A stretch of DNA of 64,000 nt, taken from the NCBI RefSeq assembly GCF_001586775.1, contig NZ_LQXS01000003.1, forward strand, positions 310,001 through 374,000, read 5' to 3'. A model generated the notes under the pieces. It worked only from the letters and a program-made list of their open reading frames with translations, was not told where the DNA came from and did not search any database. Below, one piece after another: positions 1 to 8,521 of this stretch. Source of the stretch: Sphingobacterium populi (GTDB taxonomy: Bacteria; Bacteroidota; Bacteroidia; Sphingobacteriales; Sphingobacteriaceae). A program made the position numbers and the translations under genes. Within the stretch, counting starts at the first letter, position 1. The number at the start of each line of letters is the position of its first letter.

Positions 1-423
1 GATACCATCATCGGTATCAAAGGTCGTGTTGGTTTTGAAGCTGCTGGGCCAATCATTTTGGTCAAAGCGCACCACATGTTGGAAAAACATACGTTGACGA
101 AATGGCAACTGTCTTGGAAAGACCAAATCGCTGCTTTCTACGGAAACTATATGCACGAAGGGCAAATGCACGATCCCGTGATGCGCGATATCGAAGCGTT
201 TTTGAGTAGTGCGCAAGCTACGGTAACTGGTCGTGTAATTGTAGAGCTACATCCGCACCGTTTTGTAATTATCGGCGTGGAGTCGGATCATGATTTGATG
301 AACAACAAATTCGGAAGCTACGGCGAAATGAATGAAGGCTACACCGGCGACGATGTGAAAGGATTTTCTAAAATATTTGGTAATCAAGTAGGAATCTGGT
401 TTAAAGTGAACGGGCAGTCGTAA
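1..423 (+). CDS. argG: Argininosuccinate synthase, C-terminal part (cut by window start)
   Basis: This is the last 140 codons of argininosuccinate synthase, which joins citrulline and aspartate with ATP in arginine synthesis. The frame is open from base 1. The first visible residues (DTIIGIKGRVGFEAAGPIIL) match the start of the family's C-terminal domain, followed by the HHMLEKHTLTKWQ segment and a tail ending KVNGQS. The N-terminal ATP-pyrophosphatase domain lies outside the window. argC follows after 29 bp on the same strand, which indicates an arginine operon. The family call is firm; start and full length cannot be seen. Confidence 0.93.
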   Translation, partial: DTIIGIKGRVGFEAAGPIILVKAHHMLEKHTLTKWQLSWKDQIAAFYGNYMHEGQMHDPVMRDIEAFLSSAQATVTGRVIVELHPHRFVIIGVESDHDLMNNKFGSYGEMNEGYTGDDVKGFSKIFGNQVGIWFKVNGQS

Positions 424-452
424 TCAGCGACAGCCAACTAATAAGAAAGTAC

Positions 453-1472
453 ATGACGAAGATAAAAGCAGGAATAGTAGGCTCAGCCGGCTATACCGGA
501 GGTGAATTGTTGAGAGTGTTGATCTACCATCCTGAGGTGGAGATTGTGTTTGCAAATAGCGGATCCAATGCCGGCAAAAAGGTATATGCGGTGCATAATG
601 ACTTGCTGGGCGATACCGAACTCGAATTTTCTACCGACTTCCATGCTAATATCGATGTGCTTTTTCTTTGCTTAGGTCATGGCGATGCGCGCAAATTTCT
701 GGATCAAAATCCAGTAGATGCTAAAGTCAAAATCATCGATCTATCGCAAGATTACCGTTTACGCGATCATCAAGCGTTTGCAAGTGGTCAATTTGTTTAT
801 GGATTACCGGAGCTGAACAGGGAAGCGATTAAGCAAGCGCATTATGTGGCGAATCCAGGCTGTTTTGCAACCAATATTCAATTGGCGCTGTTGCCGCTGG
901 CCAAGGCTGGATTATTGCCTAATCAGATTCATGTCAACGCTACCACAGGATCTACTGGCGCAGGACAAAAACCTAGTGCGACGACACATTTCTCGTGGCG
1001 CAACAATAACCTGTCGGCTTACAAATCTTTCGAGCACCAGCATTTGCAAGAAATATCCGAATCGTTAGATCAATTGCAAAACGGTTATTTGCCAACGGGC
1101 GATGAATCCTTATTAGCTCGTGCGCAGCAACGGATCAATTTCATTCCGCAACGCGGTGATTTTGCACGTGGCATTTTCTCAGCGATCTATGTGGATACGG
1201 ATATTTCAGTGGCTGATGCATATGCTTTGTACGAAGATTATTATCAATCGCATCCATTTACCTTCGTAAGTGACGAAAATATCGATTTGAAGCAAGTGGT
1301 AAATACCAATAAAAGTATTATGCACTTAGAAAAGCATGGCGATAAATTATTGATTCTGAATGCTACAGATAACTTGTTAAAAGGAGCTTCTGGGCAAGCG
1401 GTACAGAACATGAACCTCATGTTTGGCTTGGACGAGCGTGCGGGCTTGAATCTAAAACCGGCTGGTTTTTAG
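453..1472 (+). CDS. argC: N-acetyl-gamma-glutamyl-phosphate reductase
   Basis: ArgC reduces N-acetylglutamyl phosphate to the semialdehyde with NADPH, the third step of arginine (or acetylated ornithine) synthesis in the cytoplasm. The 339-residue protein has the N-terminal Rossmann motif GIVGSAGYTGGELLRVL (residues 7-23) and the catalytic cysteine in NPGCFATN (Cys137). The length is normal for the family. The ATG at 453 lies 29 bp behind the argG stop, so the two are probably co-transcribed. A hairpin followed by T residues ends the unit about 20 bp after the stop. Related Bacteroidota enzymes may act on succinylated substrates, which cannot be decided from this gene alone. Confidence 0.95.
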   Translation: MTKIKAGIVGSAGYTGGELLRVLIYHPEVEIVFANSGSNAGKKVYAVHNDLLGDTELEFSTDFHANIDVLFLCLGHGDARKFLDQNPVDAKVKIIDLSQDYRLRDHQAFASGQFVYGLPELNREAIKQAHYVANPGCFATNIQLALLPLAKAGLLPNQIHVNATTGSTGAGQKPSATTHFSWRNNNLSAYKSFEHQHLQEISESLDQLQNGYLPTGDESLLARAQQRINFIPQRGDFARGIFSAIYVDTDISVADAYALYEDYYQSHPFTFVSDENIDLKQVVNTNKSIMHLEKHGDKLLILNATDNLLKGASGQAVQNMNLMFGLDERAGLNLKPAGF

Positions 1473-1492
1473 ATCTATAAAAGTATTATATG

Positions 1493-1528
1493 AAAATGGC
1501 AGTGAGTTGAAGCTTGCTGCCATTTTTT
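1493..1528 (+). terminator. Intrinsic terminator after argC
   Basis: The arms AAAATGGCAG (1493-1502) and CTGCCATTTTT (1517-1527) form a stem that runs into a T-tract, 20 bp after the argC stop. It should end the argG-argC transcript. Confidence 0.8.
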
Positions 1529-1530
1529 AT

Positions 1531-1664
1531 GCGTCATCGCGAGGCACGAAGCGATCTGTTTTTTTTTAAGTTGATAAGGTTAATAAAGTTCAGAAAGTTG
1601 ATAGCCATAGTTCCAAATTAAGTTTAGATTGCCGCAGCCTCGTGGCCTCGGCTTCGCAAAGACG
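1531..1664. repeat. Imperfect inverted repeat with an internal 9-bp tandem repeat
   Basis: This is the first part of a 770-bp gene-free stretch. The left arm (1531-1558) contains GTCATCGCGAGGCACGAAGC. The right arm (1626-1664) begins AGATTGCCGC and ends CTTCGCAAAGACG, so the outer ends are complementary with mismatches. From memory, this resembles the dispersed intergenic palindromes with a CGTCATTGCGAGG core seen in many bacterial genomes. Between the arms lie four degenerate 9-bp units (1568-1603: aagttgata, aggttaata, aagttcaga, aagttgata). No function can be assigned. Confidence 0.5.
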
Positions 1665-1696
1665 TGTCGATCGAGGGAATTACTAAATAACACCTT

Positions 1697-1908
1697 AATC
1701 AAGAGTTTCTTCAAACTTTTTCTTGATAAAAAGCTTGGCAAAAATCAAGACTGCATTCCTTTCTGCTATCCGACCTCAGAAATCCTAAACAAAAATAAAC
1801 TCGCTGCGCTCAAACAGATTTTTGTTATTCACGGATTTACTTTCGGACGGCTTGACGCAGTCGGAACGCTAGGTCGGATGAAGCAAAAGCTACACTTGTC
1901 CATCTTGT
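1697..1908. repeat. Nested palindromic intergenic element
   Basis: Three sets of exact inverted arms lie here: cttttt/aaaaag (1716-1721 with 1728-1733), atccgacct/aggtcggat (1768-1776 with 1871-1879) and, inside the latter, aacaaaaat/atttttgtt (1788-1796 with 1818-1826). The nested arrangement suggests a folded RNA or DNA element rather than random sequence. A 93-codon open frame crosses it, but its translation resembles no family I know. The wording of the sequence (for example ctcgctgcgctcaaacag) resembles dispersed intergenic repeats of Sphingobacteriaceae, from memory only. Confidence 0.45.
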
Positions 1909-2123
1909 AAACCTTATGGATTAATCAAGTGTTGCTAATTAGAAGCCAGAAAGTCATCTAAATACTTATATCTATATACATACTACTATCTTAATACTAA
2001 CTACTCCATACTAATTAACATCTTAAGCACGATCCTTCTAATTCATCAAATGCCGCCTTAGCGGATTGGCAATAGCAGTGGGATGCACTAACGTTGTGCC
2101 AATACGGTCAGCGGCGAGTTTTG

Positions 2124-2146
2124 GATACTTTTGCGATCAAAGTATC
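2124..2146. repeat. 8-bp inverted repeat within gene-free region
   Basis: The arms gatacttt and aaagtatc flank a 7-base loop. The element sits in a GC-richer patch (about 2047-2170) between argC and hemL that encodes nothing recognisable and looks like part of another dispersed intergenic repeat. Confidence 0.4.
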
Positions 2147-2189
2147 ATGCCCGCCCGGCTCAAGGGCAAGCATAGCGATCTTAAAACAC

Positions 2190-2223
2190 AAAATGGGCTG
2201 CGTCGAATAACGCAGCCCATTTT
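2190..2223 (-). terminator. Terminator of hemL
   Basis: The perfect arms AAAATGGGCTGCG (2190-2202) and CGCAGCCCATTTT (2211-2223) flank the loop tcgaataa. On the minus strand the hairpin lies about 20 bp past the hemL stop and its 3' arm ends in a short T run. Confidence 0.85.
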
Positions 2224-2241
2224 ATGTCTATTTAAAACCTT

Positions 2242-3558
2242 TTATGAGGCAAAAACCACATCTAGCGATTCTTGGAGTGCGACAATGGTTTTGCTTAAAT
2301 CATCTTTTGTATGCGCTGCAGAAATAAAACCAACTTCGTAACCTGAAGGGCCGAAGTAGATGCCGCGATTTAGCAATTCGCGGTGCATTACCTTGTACTG
2401 CTCCATTGATTCGTGCACGATCTCATCTGCACGCTGAATTTTATCTTGATCGGTGAACGCGAACCAAAATATCGATCCGATAGTAAATATTTTGACGCGA
2501 TATTCTTTTTGCGCAATATGCGCCTGAATTTCCTGTACAAATTTTTGCGTAACTCCTTCCAGATTTTCGTAAAATCCGTCTTGCGCCAAGATGCTTAGTG
2601 CGGCTATACCTGCGGACATGGCCACCGGATTTCCTGATAATGTGCCGGCTTGATACACACCGCCATCTGGCGATATATGACTCATCAATTCATTGGATGC
2701 ACCATAAGCGCCCACAGGCATGCCGCCGCCAATGATTTTGCCGTAAGTGATGATATCCGGTTTGACATCGTAATAGCGAGCTGCACCTTCAAATCCCAGA
2801 CGGAATCCGGTGATTACTTCATCAAAGATCAAAAGAGCACCGTTCTCCTGCGTGATCTCGCGCAAGAATTGTATGTATTCGCGGTCTTGCATCAGCAAAC
2901 CATTGTTGGCAGGAATACCTTCTATAATTACCGTGGCGATTTGATCTTTAAAATCTACGAAAACCTGTTTCAATGCTTCATAATCATTAAGCGCGATCAC
3001 AATCGTTTCATCAGCAAATGCTTTTGGTACGCCGGCAGAAGATGTTTCTCCGAAAGTGACCAAACCAGATCCTGCTTTTACCAGAAGTGCATCGGAGTGG
3101 CCATGGTAGCAGCCTTCAAACTTGACGATTTTATCCCGTTTTGTATATCCTCTCGCCAAGCGAATCGCTGACATCACAGCTTCTGTACCTGAGCTTACAA
3201 AACGAATTTTATCGAGATATCTGTTATTGTTGATGATGAGGCTGGCTAACTTATTCTCTAATGCTGTAGGAGCGCCAAAGCTCAATCCTTTGTGCAATTG
3301 CGCAGTGACAGCTTCACGGACAGCATCATTGTTGTGACCCAAAATAAGCGGCCCCCAAGAGCAGCAATAATCAATAAACTCATTGCCATCGGCATCCCAC
3401 AAATGTGCTTTGTCGCCACGTTCAATAAATAGGGGCGTGCCATACACGGATTTGAAAGCGCGCACCGGTGAGTTTACGCCGCCTGGGAAATAACCTTTTG
3501 CTTCTTCGAATAATTGACCTGATTTTTCTCTAGAAATATCCTTTTCTACCTTCGCCAT
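2242..3558 (-). CDS. hemL: Glutamate-1-semialdehyde 2,1-aminomutase
   Basis: HemL is a PLP enzyme that turns glutamate-1-semialdehyde into 5-aminolevulinate, the precursor of haem. The 438-residue protein has the family's N-terminal PGGVNSPVRAF segment (residues 25-35), the GTEAVMSAIRLAR cofactor-phosphate region (124-136), the FDEVITGFR segment near residue 249, and the PLP lysine in TYGKIIGGGMPVG (Lys274). It stands alone between two terminators or gene-free regions. The ATG at 3558 gives normal family length. Confidence 0.96.
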   Translation of the reverse strand: MAKVEKDISREKSGQLFEEAKGYFPGGVNSPVRAFKSVYGTPLFIERGDKAHLWDADGNEFIDYCCSWGPLILGHNNDAVREAVTAQLHKGLSFGAPTALENKLASLIINNNRYLDKIRFVSSGTEAVMSAIRLARGYTKRDKIVKFEGCYHGHSDALLVKAGSGLVTFGETSSAGVPKAFADETIVIALNDYEALKQVFVDFKDQIATVIIEGIPANNGLLMQDREYIQFLREITQENGALLIFDEVITGFRLGFEGAARYYDVKPDIITYGKIIGGGMPVGAYGASNELMSHISPDGGVYQAGTLSGNPVAMSAGIAALSILAQDGFYENLEGVTQKFVQEIQAHIAQKEYRVKIFTIGSIFWFAFTDQDKIQRADEIVHESMEQYKVMHRELLNRGIYFGPSGYEVGFISAAHTKDDLSKTIVALQESLDVVFAS

Positions 3559-3721
3559 CTAAAATTTTGTTTTGATGTGCGAATTTATCCATTTCGGGTT
3601 AGATATCGTTCATGTGAAAGTCAATATTGACTACTAGGCTTCCAGATTACCGGTTTTAAACACTGTAGGGATTGTTTTTGTGATAAAAAGCGTATATTCA
3701 TCACTCAAATACAAACTACCG

Positions 3722-5623
3722 ATGATATTTACCAAAAAAATAGGTGTAGCGTTAGGGATGTTAGCAACTACGTTGACTGCTTGTAACACGGAAACTCCAC
3801 CAGCACCAGAACCTTATGGCGCACTACCTTCCGAACGTCAGCTTCGCTGGCATGAAATGGAAACCTATGCATTGATCCATTTTACTCCAACTACTTATCA
3901 GAATAAAGAATGGGGATTTGGCGATGCCGATCCGGCTATTTTTAACCCAACAGAATTCGATGCAAACCAAATTGCAGAAGCCGCTGCCGCAGGTGGATTT
4001 AAAGGATTAATTTCGGTGGCCAAGCATCATGACGGTTTCTGTCTGTGGCCAACTGCTACGACCAAATATAGCGTAGCAAGTTCTCCTTGGAGAGACGGTA
4101 AAGGCGATATGGTCAAAGAATTTATGGAAGCGGCCAAAAATAATAATCTAAAGTTCGGGGTGTACCTGTCGGCTTGGGACCGCAATGATGAACGGTACGG
4201 ATCGGACGCGTACCCCGAGGCTTATCGTCAGCAATTGACCGAGTTGATGACAGGATATGGAGATTTGTTTACTTCTTGGCACGATGGTGCAAATGGTGGT
4301 GATGGTTACTACGGCGGTAGAAATGAAAAGCGCACGATCGATCGCACCACGTATTATAGTTGGAAAGAAAAAACTTGGCCGATTGTACGTAAGCATCAAC
4401 CGATGGCGATGATTTTTTCGGATATCGGTCTTGATATGCGCTGGGTCGGTAACGAACATGGCCATGCAGCAGAAACGAGTTGGGCAACGATCACGTTGAA
4501 AGGAAAAGAAGGGAAAGAGCCAATGCCTGGATTTATGGATGACAGCAATTTATCAACCGGAACACGCGGAGGAGAATCTTGGATTCCGGCCGAATGTGAT
4601 GTGCCGCATCGGTCAGGTTGGTTTTACCATCCAGAGCAAGATGGGCAGGTGAAAAGCCCGGATGCCTTATTTGATATTTATTTAAAATCTGTAGGTCGCG
4701 GAGCGAACATGAATCTAGGATTGGCACCTATGCCTAGTGGTTTGTTACATGCGAATGATGTCGCTTCATTGAAAGGGTTTGGAGAGAAATTAGAAAAAAC
4801 CTTTGCGACCAATTTGGCGCGCAAGGCGAAACTGAAAGCTTCTAATACACGTGGCGATCACAAAGCTTATGCGGCAGAGCAGATTTTGGACGATGATCGC
4901 TATTCGTACTTCGCTTCTGATGATGATGTTTTAGATCCTTGGTTGGAATTAGATTTGAGCGGTGAACAAGAATTTGATTTGATTCGCTTGCGTGAAAATA
5001 TTAAGCTAGGACAGCGTTTGGATAGTGTACGCATCTTTACTTGGGATGGACAAAATTGGCAAAAGATCGCATCGGCTACTATCATCGGAGCTAATCGTAT
5101 CATTAAATTGAGCGAACCCGTGAAAGCGACCAAATTGCGTATTGAGCTGTTTGCGCCAGTAGCGCCTACGCTCAGTGATTTTGGTCTGTACAAAGAAGCG
5201 TATGTAGATTATCAGGTGAGTGATGAGGCAAAGAAAATCGACCGTCTGAAAGCTGCTGATTATAAAATCGTATCTACAGCTGATTTATCGGCTGCAACCG
5301 ATAATGATCCAAAAACTTGGGTACAGGTGAAAGAGAAGAATTTGGTTTTCGAACTAGGTGATAAAACCGTTGCTGGCTTCTTCTATTTGCCAAGGCAAGA
5401 TGGCCAAAAGGATGGAATGGTCACGCGTTATCGATTTGCTGGTAGTCAAGACAATAAAAATTGGGAAATCTTTTATGAAGGAGAGTTTTCGAACATTAAG
5501 TCAAACCCAATTGAGCAAGTCGTTAGATTTAGTAAGAATGTGCAATACCAACAGATTCGCTTTGAAGCAGTAGAGGCTGCGGGTGAAGGTTTTACAGCTA
5601 GCGAAATAGGATTTATAAAATAA
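3722..5623 (+). CDS. Alpha-L-fucosidase, GH29 lipoprotein with C-terminal discoidin-like domain
   Basis: This glycosidase should remove L-fucose from glycans at the cell surface or in the periplasm. I chose the ATG at 3722 rather than an in-frame GTG at 3680, because it places a short signal peptide directly before the lipobox LTAC (Cys21). The catalytic domain (about residues 32-360) contains ALIHFTPTTYQNKEWGFGD, AKHHDGFCLWPT and SWHDGANGG, whose Asp188 is the likely nucleophile. The overall pattern looks like the GH29 subfamily acting on alpha-1,3/1,4-fucose. The C-terminal part (about 375-500) resembles an F5/8 type C sugar-binding domain. No SusC/SusD pair lies nearby, so it is not in a classical polysaccharide utilisation locus. 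Confidence 0.88.
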   Translation: MIFTKKIGVALGMLATTLTACNTETPPAPEPYGALPSERQLRWHEMETYALIHFTPTTYQNKEWGFGDADPAIFNPTEFDANQIAEAAAAGGFKGLISVAKHHDGFCLWPTATTKYSVASSPWRDGKGDMVKEFMEAAKNNNLKFGVYLSAWDRNDERYGSDAYPEAYRQQLTELMTGYGDLFTSWHDGANGGDGYYGGRNEKRTIDRTTYYSWKEKTWPIVRKHQPMAMIFSDIGLDMRWVGNEHGHAAETSWATITLKGKEGKEPMPGFMDDSNLSTGTRGGESWIPAECDVPHRSGWFYHPEQDGQVKSPDALFDIYLKSVGRGANMNLGLAPMPSGLLHANDVASLKGFGEKLEKTFATNLARKAKLKASNTRGDHKAYAAEQILDDDRYSYFASDDDVLDPWLELDLSGEQEFDLIRLRENIKLGQRLDSVRIFTWDGQNWQKIASATIIGANRIIKLSEPVKATKLRIELFAPVAPTLSDFGLYKEAYVDYQVSDEAKKIDRLKAADYKIVSTADLSAATDNDPKTWVQVKEKNLVFELGDKTVAGFFYLPRQDGQKDGMVTRYRFAGSQDNKNWEIFYEGEFSNIKSNPIEQVVRFSKNVQYQQIRFEAVEAAGEGFTASEIGFIK

Positions 5624-5653
5624 TATCCTACTTCTGTAGACCGTTGTTTACTT

Positions 5654-5697
5654 AAATAGCCATCAATTTTCTTTTAACGAAAATTGATGGCTATTTT
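5654..5697 (+). terminator. Terminator after the fucosidase
   Basis: Near-perfect arms (aaatagccatcaatttt at 5654-5670; aaaattgatggctatttt at 5680-5697) surround a short loop and end in a T run. It separates the fucosidase from the next lipoprotein gene. Confidence 0.85.
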
Positions 5698-5721
5698 GCA
5701 TACGTATTAATCTTATACATT

Positions 5722-7185
5722 ATGTACTATAGGTCAATTTTGCATTCAATTAGGTATTGGAGTTTCGTTTTTACGGTTTTATTACTTACCTGCTGCCAGA
5801 AGGATCCGCGCCAGCATGGAGATGATAGCGGTGAAGTGTTCACGGTCAATTTTAATGTTCAAGATCCAGCGTGGGCTAACTCGCTACCCAATGGCGCCGC
5901 CGCGGTTTTGCCAACGAAAATTCAAAAATTGAATGCTGATGTGCAGTATCTCTATTTTTGGTCATTTAACAATGAAACGCTCCAAGCTGATATTGCCGTT
6001 CAGCCTAGTGCCCAGATCACGTACAATGACGGGCTAGTTCCATCTGGTTTTGCTGCAGGATGGCCGTATGGCGATTATATTGGTGGCCGTGCATTATCAA
6101 TTGTAGGCGCTAAGGATATAGTATTTGAATTGCCTGTCCAAGTAGTTGCTTCCTTTGAAATGTTGGGGTTTGATGTCAGCTCGTCAGCCACTGGACCCAA
6201 AGCCTTTGATCTGTACTATAGCTTTGATAATGAGGATTGGCGTGTGCTGCAAATGGGTAATCAATTTTCAAATTTTCTTACAAGTCAAGCTCGTAATACC
6301 TTTACATATGATTTGAGTGACATGGTATTGGATGGGCATGAGCATATCCGTTTGCGTTTAGAGATGGCTGCTGGTGAGCGAGGGTCGGGTAGTGCGTACA
6401 ATGAAAATACGGGTGCTTTAAGATTAGATAATTTTCGACTTCGTGGAGTACTGAGAAATGCGGAACCATCTGAAGGCGAACAATTACGCATTTATGCTTT
6501 TGATCAAGAAAATGGTAATCTGGTGTCGTCGGTTGTGCAAGATTATAGTGCAGGCATGCTGGTTGCTTCTATGGATTTACCGCATGGTACATACCAATTT
6601 TCATTCGTCAGAAATAATACTCACTCTAATTTAATATTGCCCCCACTTGTGTCTTCGGCCAGTACTTATTTTATGAGTAATCGTTTTTCTGCTTACAAAG
6701 GCGAGGTCTTTGGTGCAGAGCGCTCTATTTTCATTAATCAGAATATGCAAGAATCTGTGCGGCTTGATCGGTATTTCAGTCAAATAAAATTTCAATTCAC
6801 AGATGCTCAGGATTTATCTATCGTAGATCGTGTAGTTGTAGTTCGCAAAGGTGAGCCATTTTTCTATGCGCCTTTTAATCTACAAATGATGAATCCTGTA
6901 CTAGATCAATCAGAAATTGAACTGCACCCCAACTTTGGTCTAAGCAAAGAGTTGCATTTTAATCAATTTATAGGTCGGGTAGATAATCCTGTGAATCTAG
7001 ATTATCAGTTACTTATTTATGGGGCATCTGGTGAATTGTTACGGACTTTGGATGTTGCGGCACTCGCTAGAAATAATGTACAAATAGTTTTTAGAGGAGA
7101 GTTACTCGGGTCACTGCCTTTTGATACCGGTTTTCAGATCGATATTAATGAAGAGTGGGACGATCAGGTCGAAGTGCAGTTCTAA
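5722..7185 (+). CDS. Predicted surface lipoprotein of unknown function
   Basis: The 487-residue protein begins with a hydrophobic signal segment ending LLTCC (residues 21-25), a lipobox-like site. The first half (about 40-245) is rich in alternating beta-strand patterns, with a motif reading RLDNFRLRGVLR at its end. That is typical of a jelly-roll or carbohydrate-binding-like sandwich with no catalytic motif I recognise. The second half (about 255-487) starts RIYAFDQENGNLV and reminds me of the beta-sandwich domains of FimB/Mfa2-like fimbrial anchor proteins, a weak structural impression only. It has its own start after a terminator, and the next gene is ribosomal. Function unknown. Confidence 0.7.
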   Translation: MYYRSILHSIRYWSFVFTVLLLTCCQKDPRQHGDDSGEVFTVNFNVQDPAWANSLPNGAAAVLPTKIQKLNADVQYLYFWSFNNETLQADIAVQPSAQITYNDGLVPSGFAAGWPYGDYIGGRALSIVGAKDIVFELPVQVVASFEMLGFDVSSSATGPKAFDLYYSFDNEDWRVLQMGNQFSNFLTSQARNTFTYDLSDMVLDGHEHIRLRLEMAAGERGSGSAYNENTGALRLDNFRLRGVLRNAEPSEGEQLRIYAFDQENGNLVSSVVQDYSAGMLVASMDLPHGTYQFSFVRNNTHSNLILPPLVSSASTYFMSNRFSAYKGEVFGAERSIFINQNMQESVRLDRYFSQIKFQFTDAQDLSIVDRVVVVRKGEPFFYAPFNLQMMNPVLDQSEIELHPNFGLSKELHFNQFIGRVDNPVNLDYQLLIYGASGELLRTLDVAALARNNVQIVFRGELLGSLPFDTGFQIDINEEWDDQVEVQF

Positions 7186-7220
7186 ATCAATAGGTTACAA
7201 ATCAATTTTTTACAATTCAT

Positions 7221-7251
7221 TTTGTTTGTGTTGGTATATTATATATCTTTG
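7221..7251 (+). promoter_or_regulatory. Bacteroidota-type promoter of the rplK operon
   Basis: TTTG (7221-7224) and TATCTTTG (7244-7251) are separated by 19 bp, matching the Bacteroidota -33/-7 consensus TTTG and TAnnTTTG. Transcription would start near 7258, leaving a leader of roughly 95 bases before rplK. That leader encodes no tRNA that I can see. Confidence 0.75.
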
Positions 7252-7354
7252 CACCTCGTTTGGTTGCAAGACTTGTTTTGTGCCTTACGAATAAATGTTA
7301 CAGTATAGCTTCCACTTACTAACAAACATTTACAAATATTAAATTTATAACGAA

Positions 7355-7798
7355 ATGGCAAAAGAAGTCGGTGCGTTAGTAAAATTACAAGTAAAGGGCG
7401 GTGCGGCTAATCCATCACCTCCAGTAGGACCTGCTTTAGGTGCTAAAGGGGTGAACATTATGGATTTCTGTAAGCAGTTCAATGCTCGTACGCAAGACAA
7501 GCCTGGTCAAGTTCTACCAGTTGTCATTACAGTTTACACGGACAAATCTTTTGATTTTATCATCAAAACTCCTCCGGTTGCGGTACAGTTGAAAGACGCT
7601 ACCAAAATCAAGAGTGGATCTGGTGAGCCTAACCGTAAAAAAGTAGCTTCGGTTACTTGGGATCAGGTAAAGCAGATTGCAGAAGATAAAATGCCAGATT
7701 TGAATGCGTTTACTGTAGAGTCAGCTATGAGAATGGTTGCAGGTACGGCGCGCAGTATGGGTATCACTGTATCAGGTGACGCTCCTTGGAACAATTAA
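7355..7798 (+). CDS. rplK: 50S ribosomal protein L11
   Basis: L11 binds 23S rRNA at the GTPase-associated centre, together with L10 and the L7/L12 stalk. The 147-residue sequence shows the N-terminal segment [20 protein letters not shown], with its conserved Pro-rich turn, and the C-terminal rRNA-binding domain ([19 protein letters not shown], then [11 protein letters not shown]). It is the first gene of the unit. secE and nusG, often found just upstream, are not in the window. Confidence 0.98.
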   Translation: MAKEVGALVKLQVKGGAANPSPPVGPALGAKGVNIMDFCKQFNARTQDKPGQVLPVVITVYTDKSFDFIIKTPPVAVQLKDATKIKSGSGEPNRKKVASVTWDQVKQIAEDKMPDLNAFTVESAMRMVAGTARSMGITVSGDAPWNN

Positions 7799-7820
7799 TT
7801 AACGAAATCAGTTTAAGAAA

Positions 7821-8519
7821 GTGGCTAGATTAACAAAAAATCAAAAAGCGGCACTATCCAAAATTGAAGCTGGTAAAGCGTATTCTTTGAAAGAAGCTGC
7901 GGCTTTGGTAAAAGAAATTACAACGACTAAGTTTGATGCTTCTGTGGATATCGACGTTCGTTTGGGCGTAGATCCTCGTAAAGCGAATCAAATGGTTCGT
8001 GGTATTGCAACGTTACCTCACGGAACAGGTAAAACTGTTCGCGTTTTAGTATTGTGTACTCCTGATAAGGAAGAAGAAGCTAAAGCAGCAGGTGCAGACT
8101 ATGTAGGTCTTGATGATTACATCAGCAAGATCGAAGGTGGATGGACAGACGTTGACATCATTATTACTATGCCTAGTGTAATGGCAAAAGTGGGTAAATT
8201 GGGCCGTATTTTAGGTCCGAGAAACTTGATGCCTAACCCTAAGACAGGTACTGTTACTACAGAAGTAGGTAAAGCAGTAACTGACGTAAAAGGCGGTAAG
8301 ATTGATTTCAAAGTCGACAAAACAGGTATTATCCACACTTCAGTTGGAAAAGTGTCATTCGATGCAGACAAGATTTATGATAACGCGTTAGAAGTGTTGC
8401 AAACACTTTCACGCCTTAAACCATCTGCAGCGAAAGGTACATACTTCAAAAGTATTCACATTTCATCGACTATGAGTCCTGGTATTCATATCGAGACTAA
8501 ATCAGTAGCGGGTATTTAA
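7821..8519 (+). CDS. rplA: 50S ribosomal protein L1
   Basis: L1 forms the mobile stalk at the E site and, in other bacteria, represses translation of the L11-L1 mRNA. The 232-residue protein starts at GTG (7821), 22 bp after rplK. It carries the family signature [15 protein letters not shown] near residue 135 and the preceding [12 protein letters not shown] segment. The length is normal. Whether the autogenous repression known from E. coli applies here cannot be read from the sequence. Confidence 0.98.
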   Translation: MARLTKNQKAALSKIEAGKAYSLKEAAALVKEITTTKFDASVDIDVRLGVDPRKANQMVRGIATLPHGTGKTVRVLVLCTPDKEEEAKAAGADYVGLDDYISKIEGGWTDVDIIITMPSVMAKVGKLGRILGPRNLMPNPKTGTVTTEVGKAVTDVKGGKIDFKVDKTGIIHTSVGKVSFDADKIYDNALEVLQTLSRLKPSAAKGTYFKSIHISSTMSPGIHIETKSVAGI

Positions 8520-8521
8520 TC

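Noticed and set aside
1629..1910. A 93-codon open frame on the plus strand in the argC-hemL spacer
   Set aside because: It crosses nested palindromes, resembles no family, and has no promoter or start context. It is treated as a by-product of the repeat region.
2066..2341. A 91-codon plus-strand frame
   Set aside because: It runs across the hemL terminator and into the 3' end of hemL on the opposite strand; the hemL reading is certain.
3680..3721. GTG start 42 bp upstream of the chosen fucosidase start
   Set aside because: Starting there would put 14 extra residues before an otherwise regular lipoprotein signal peptide.
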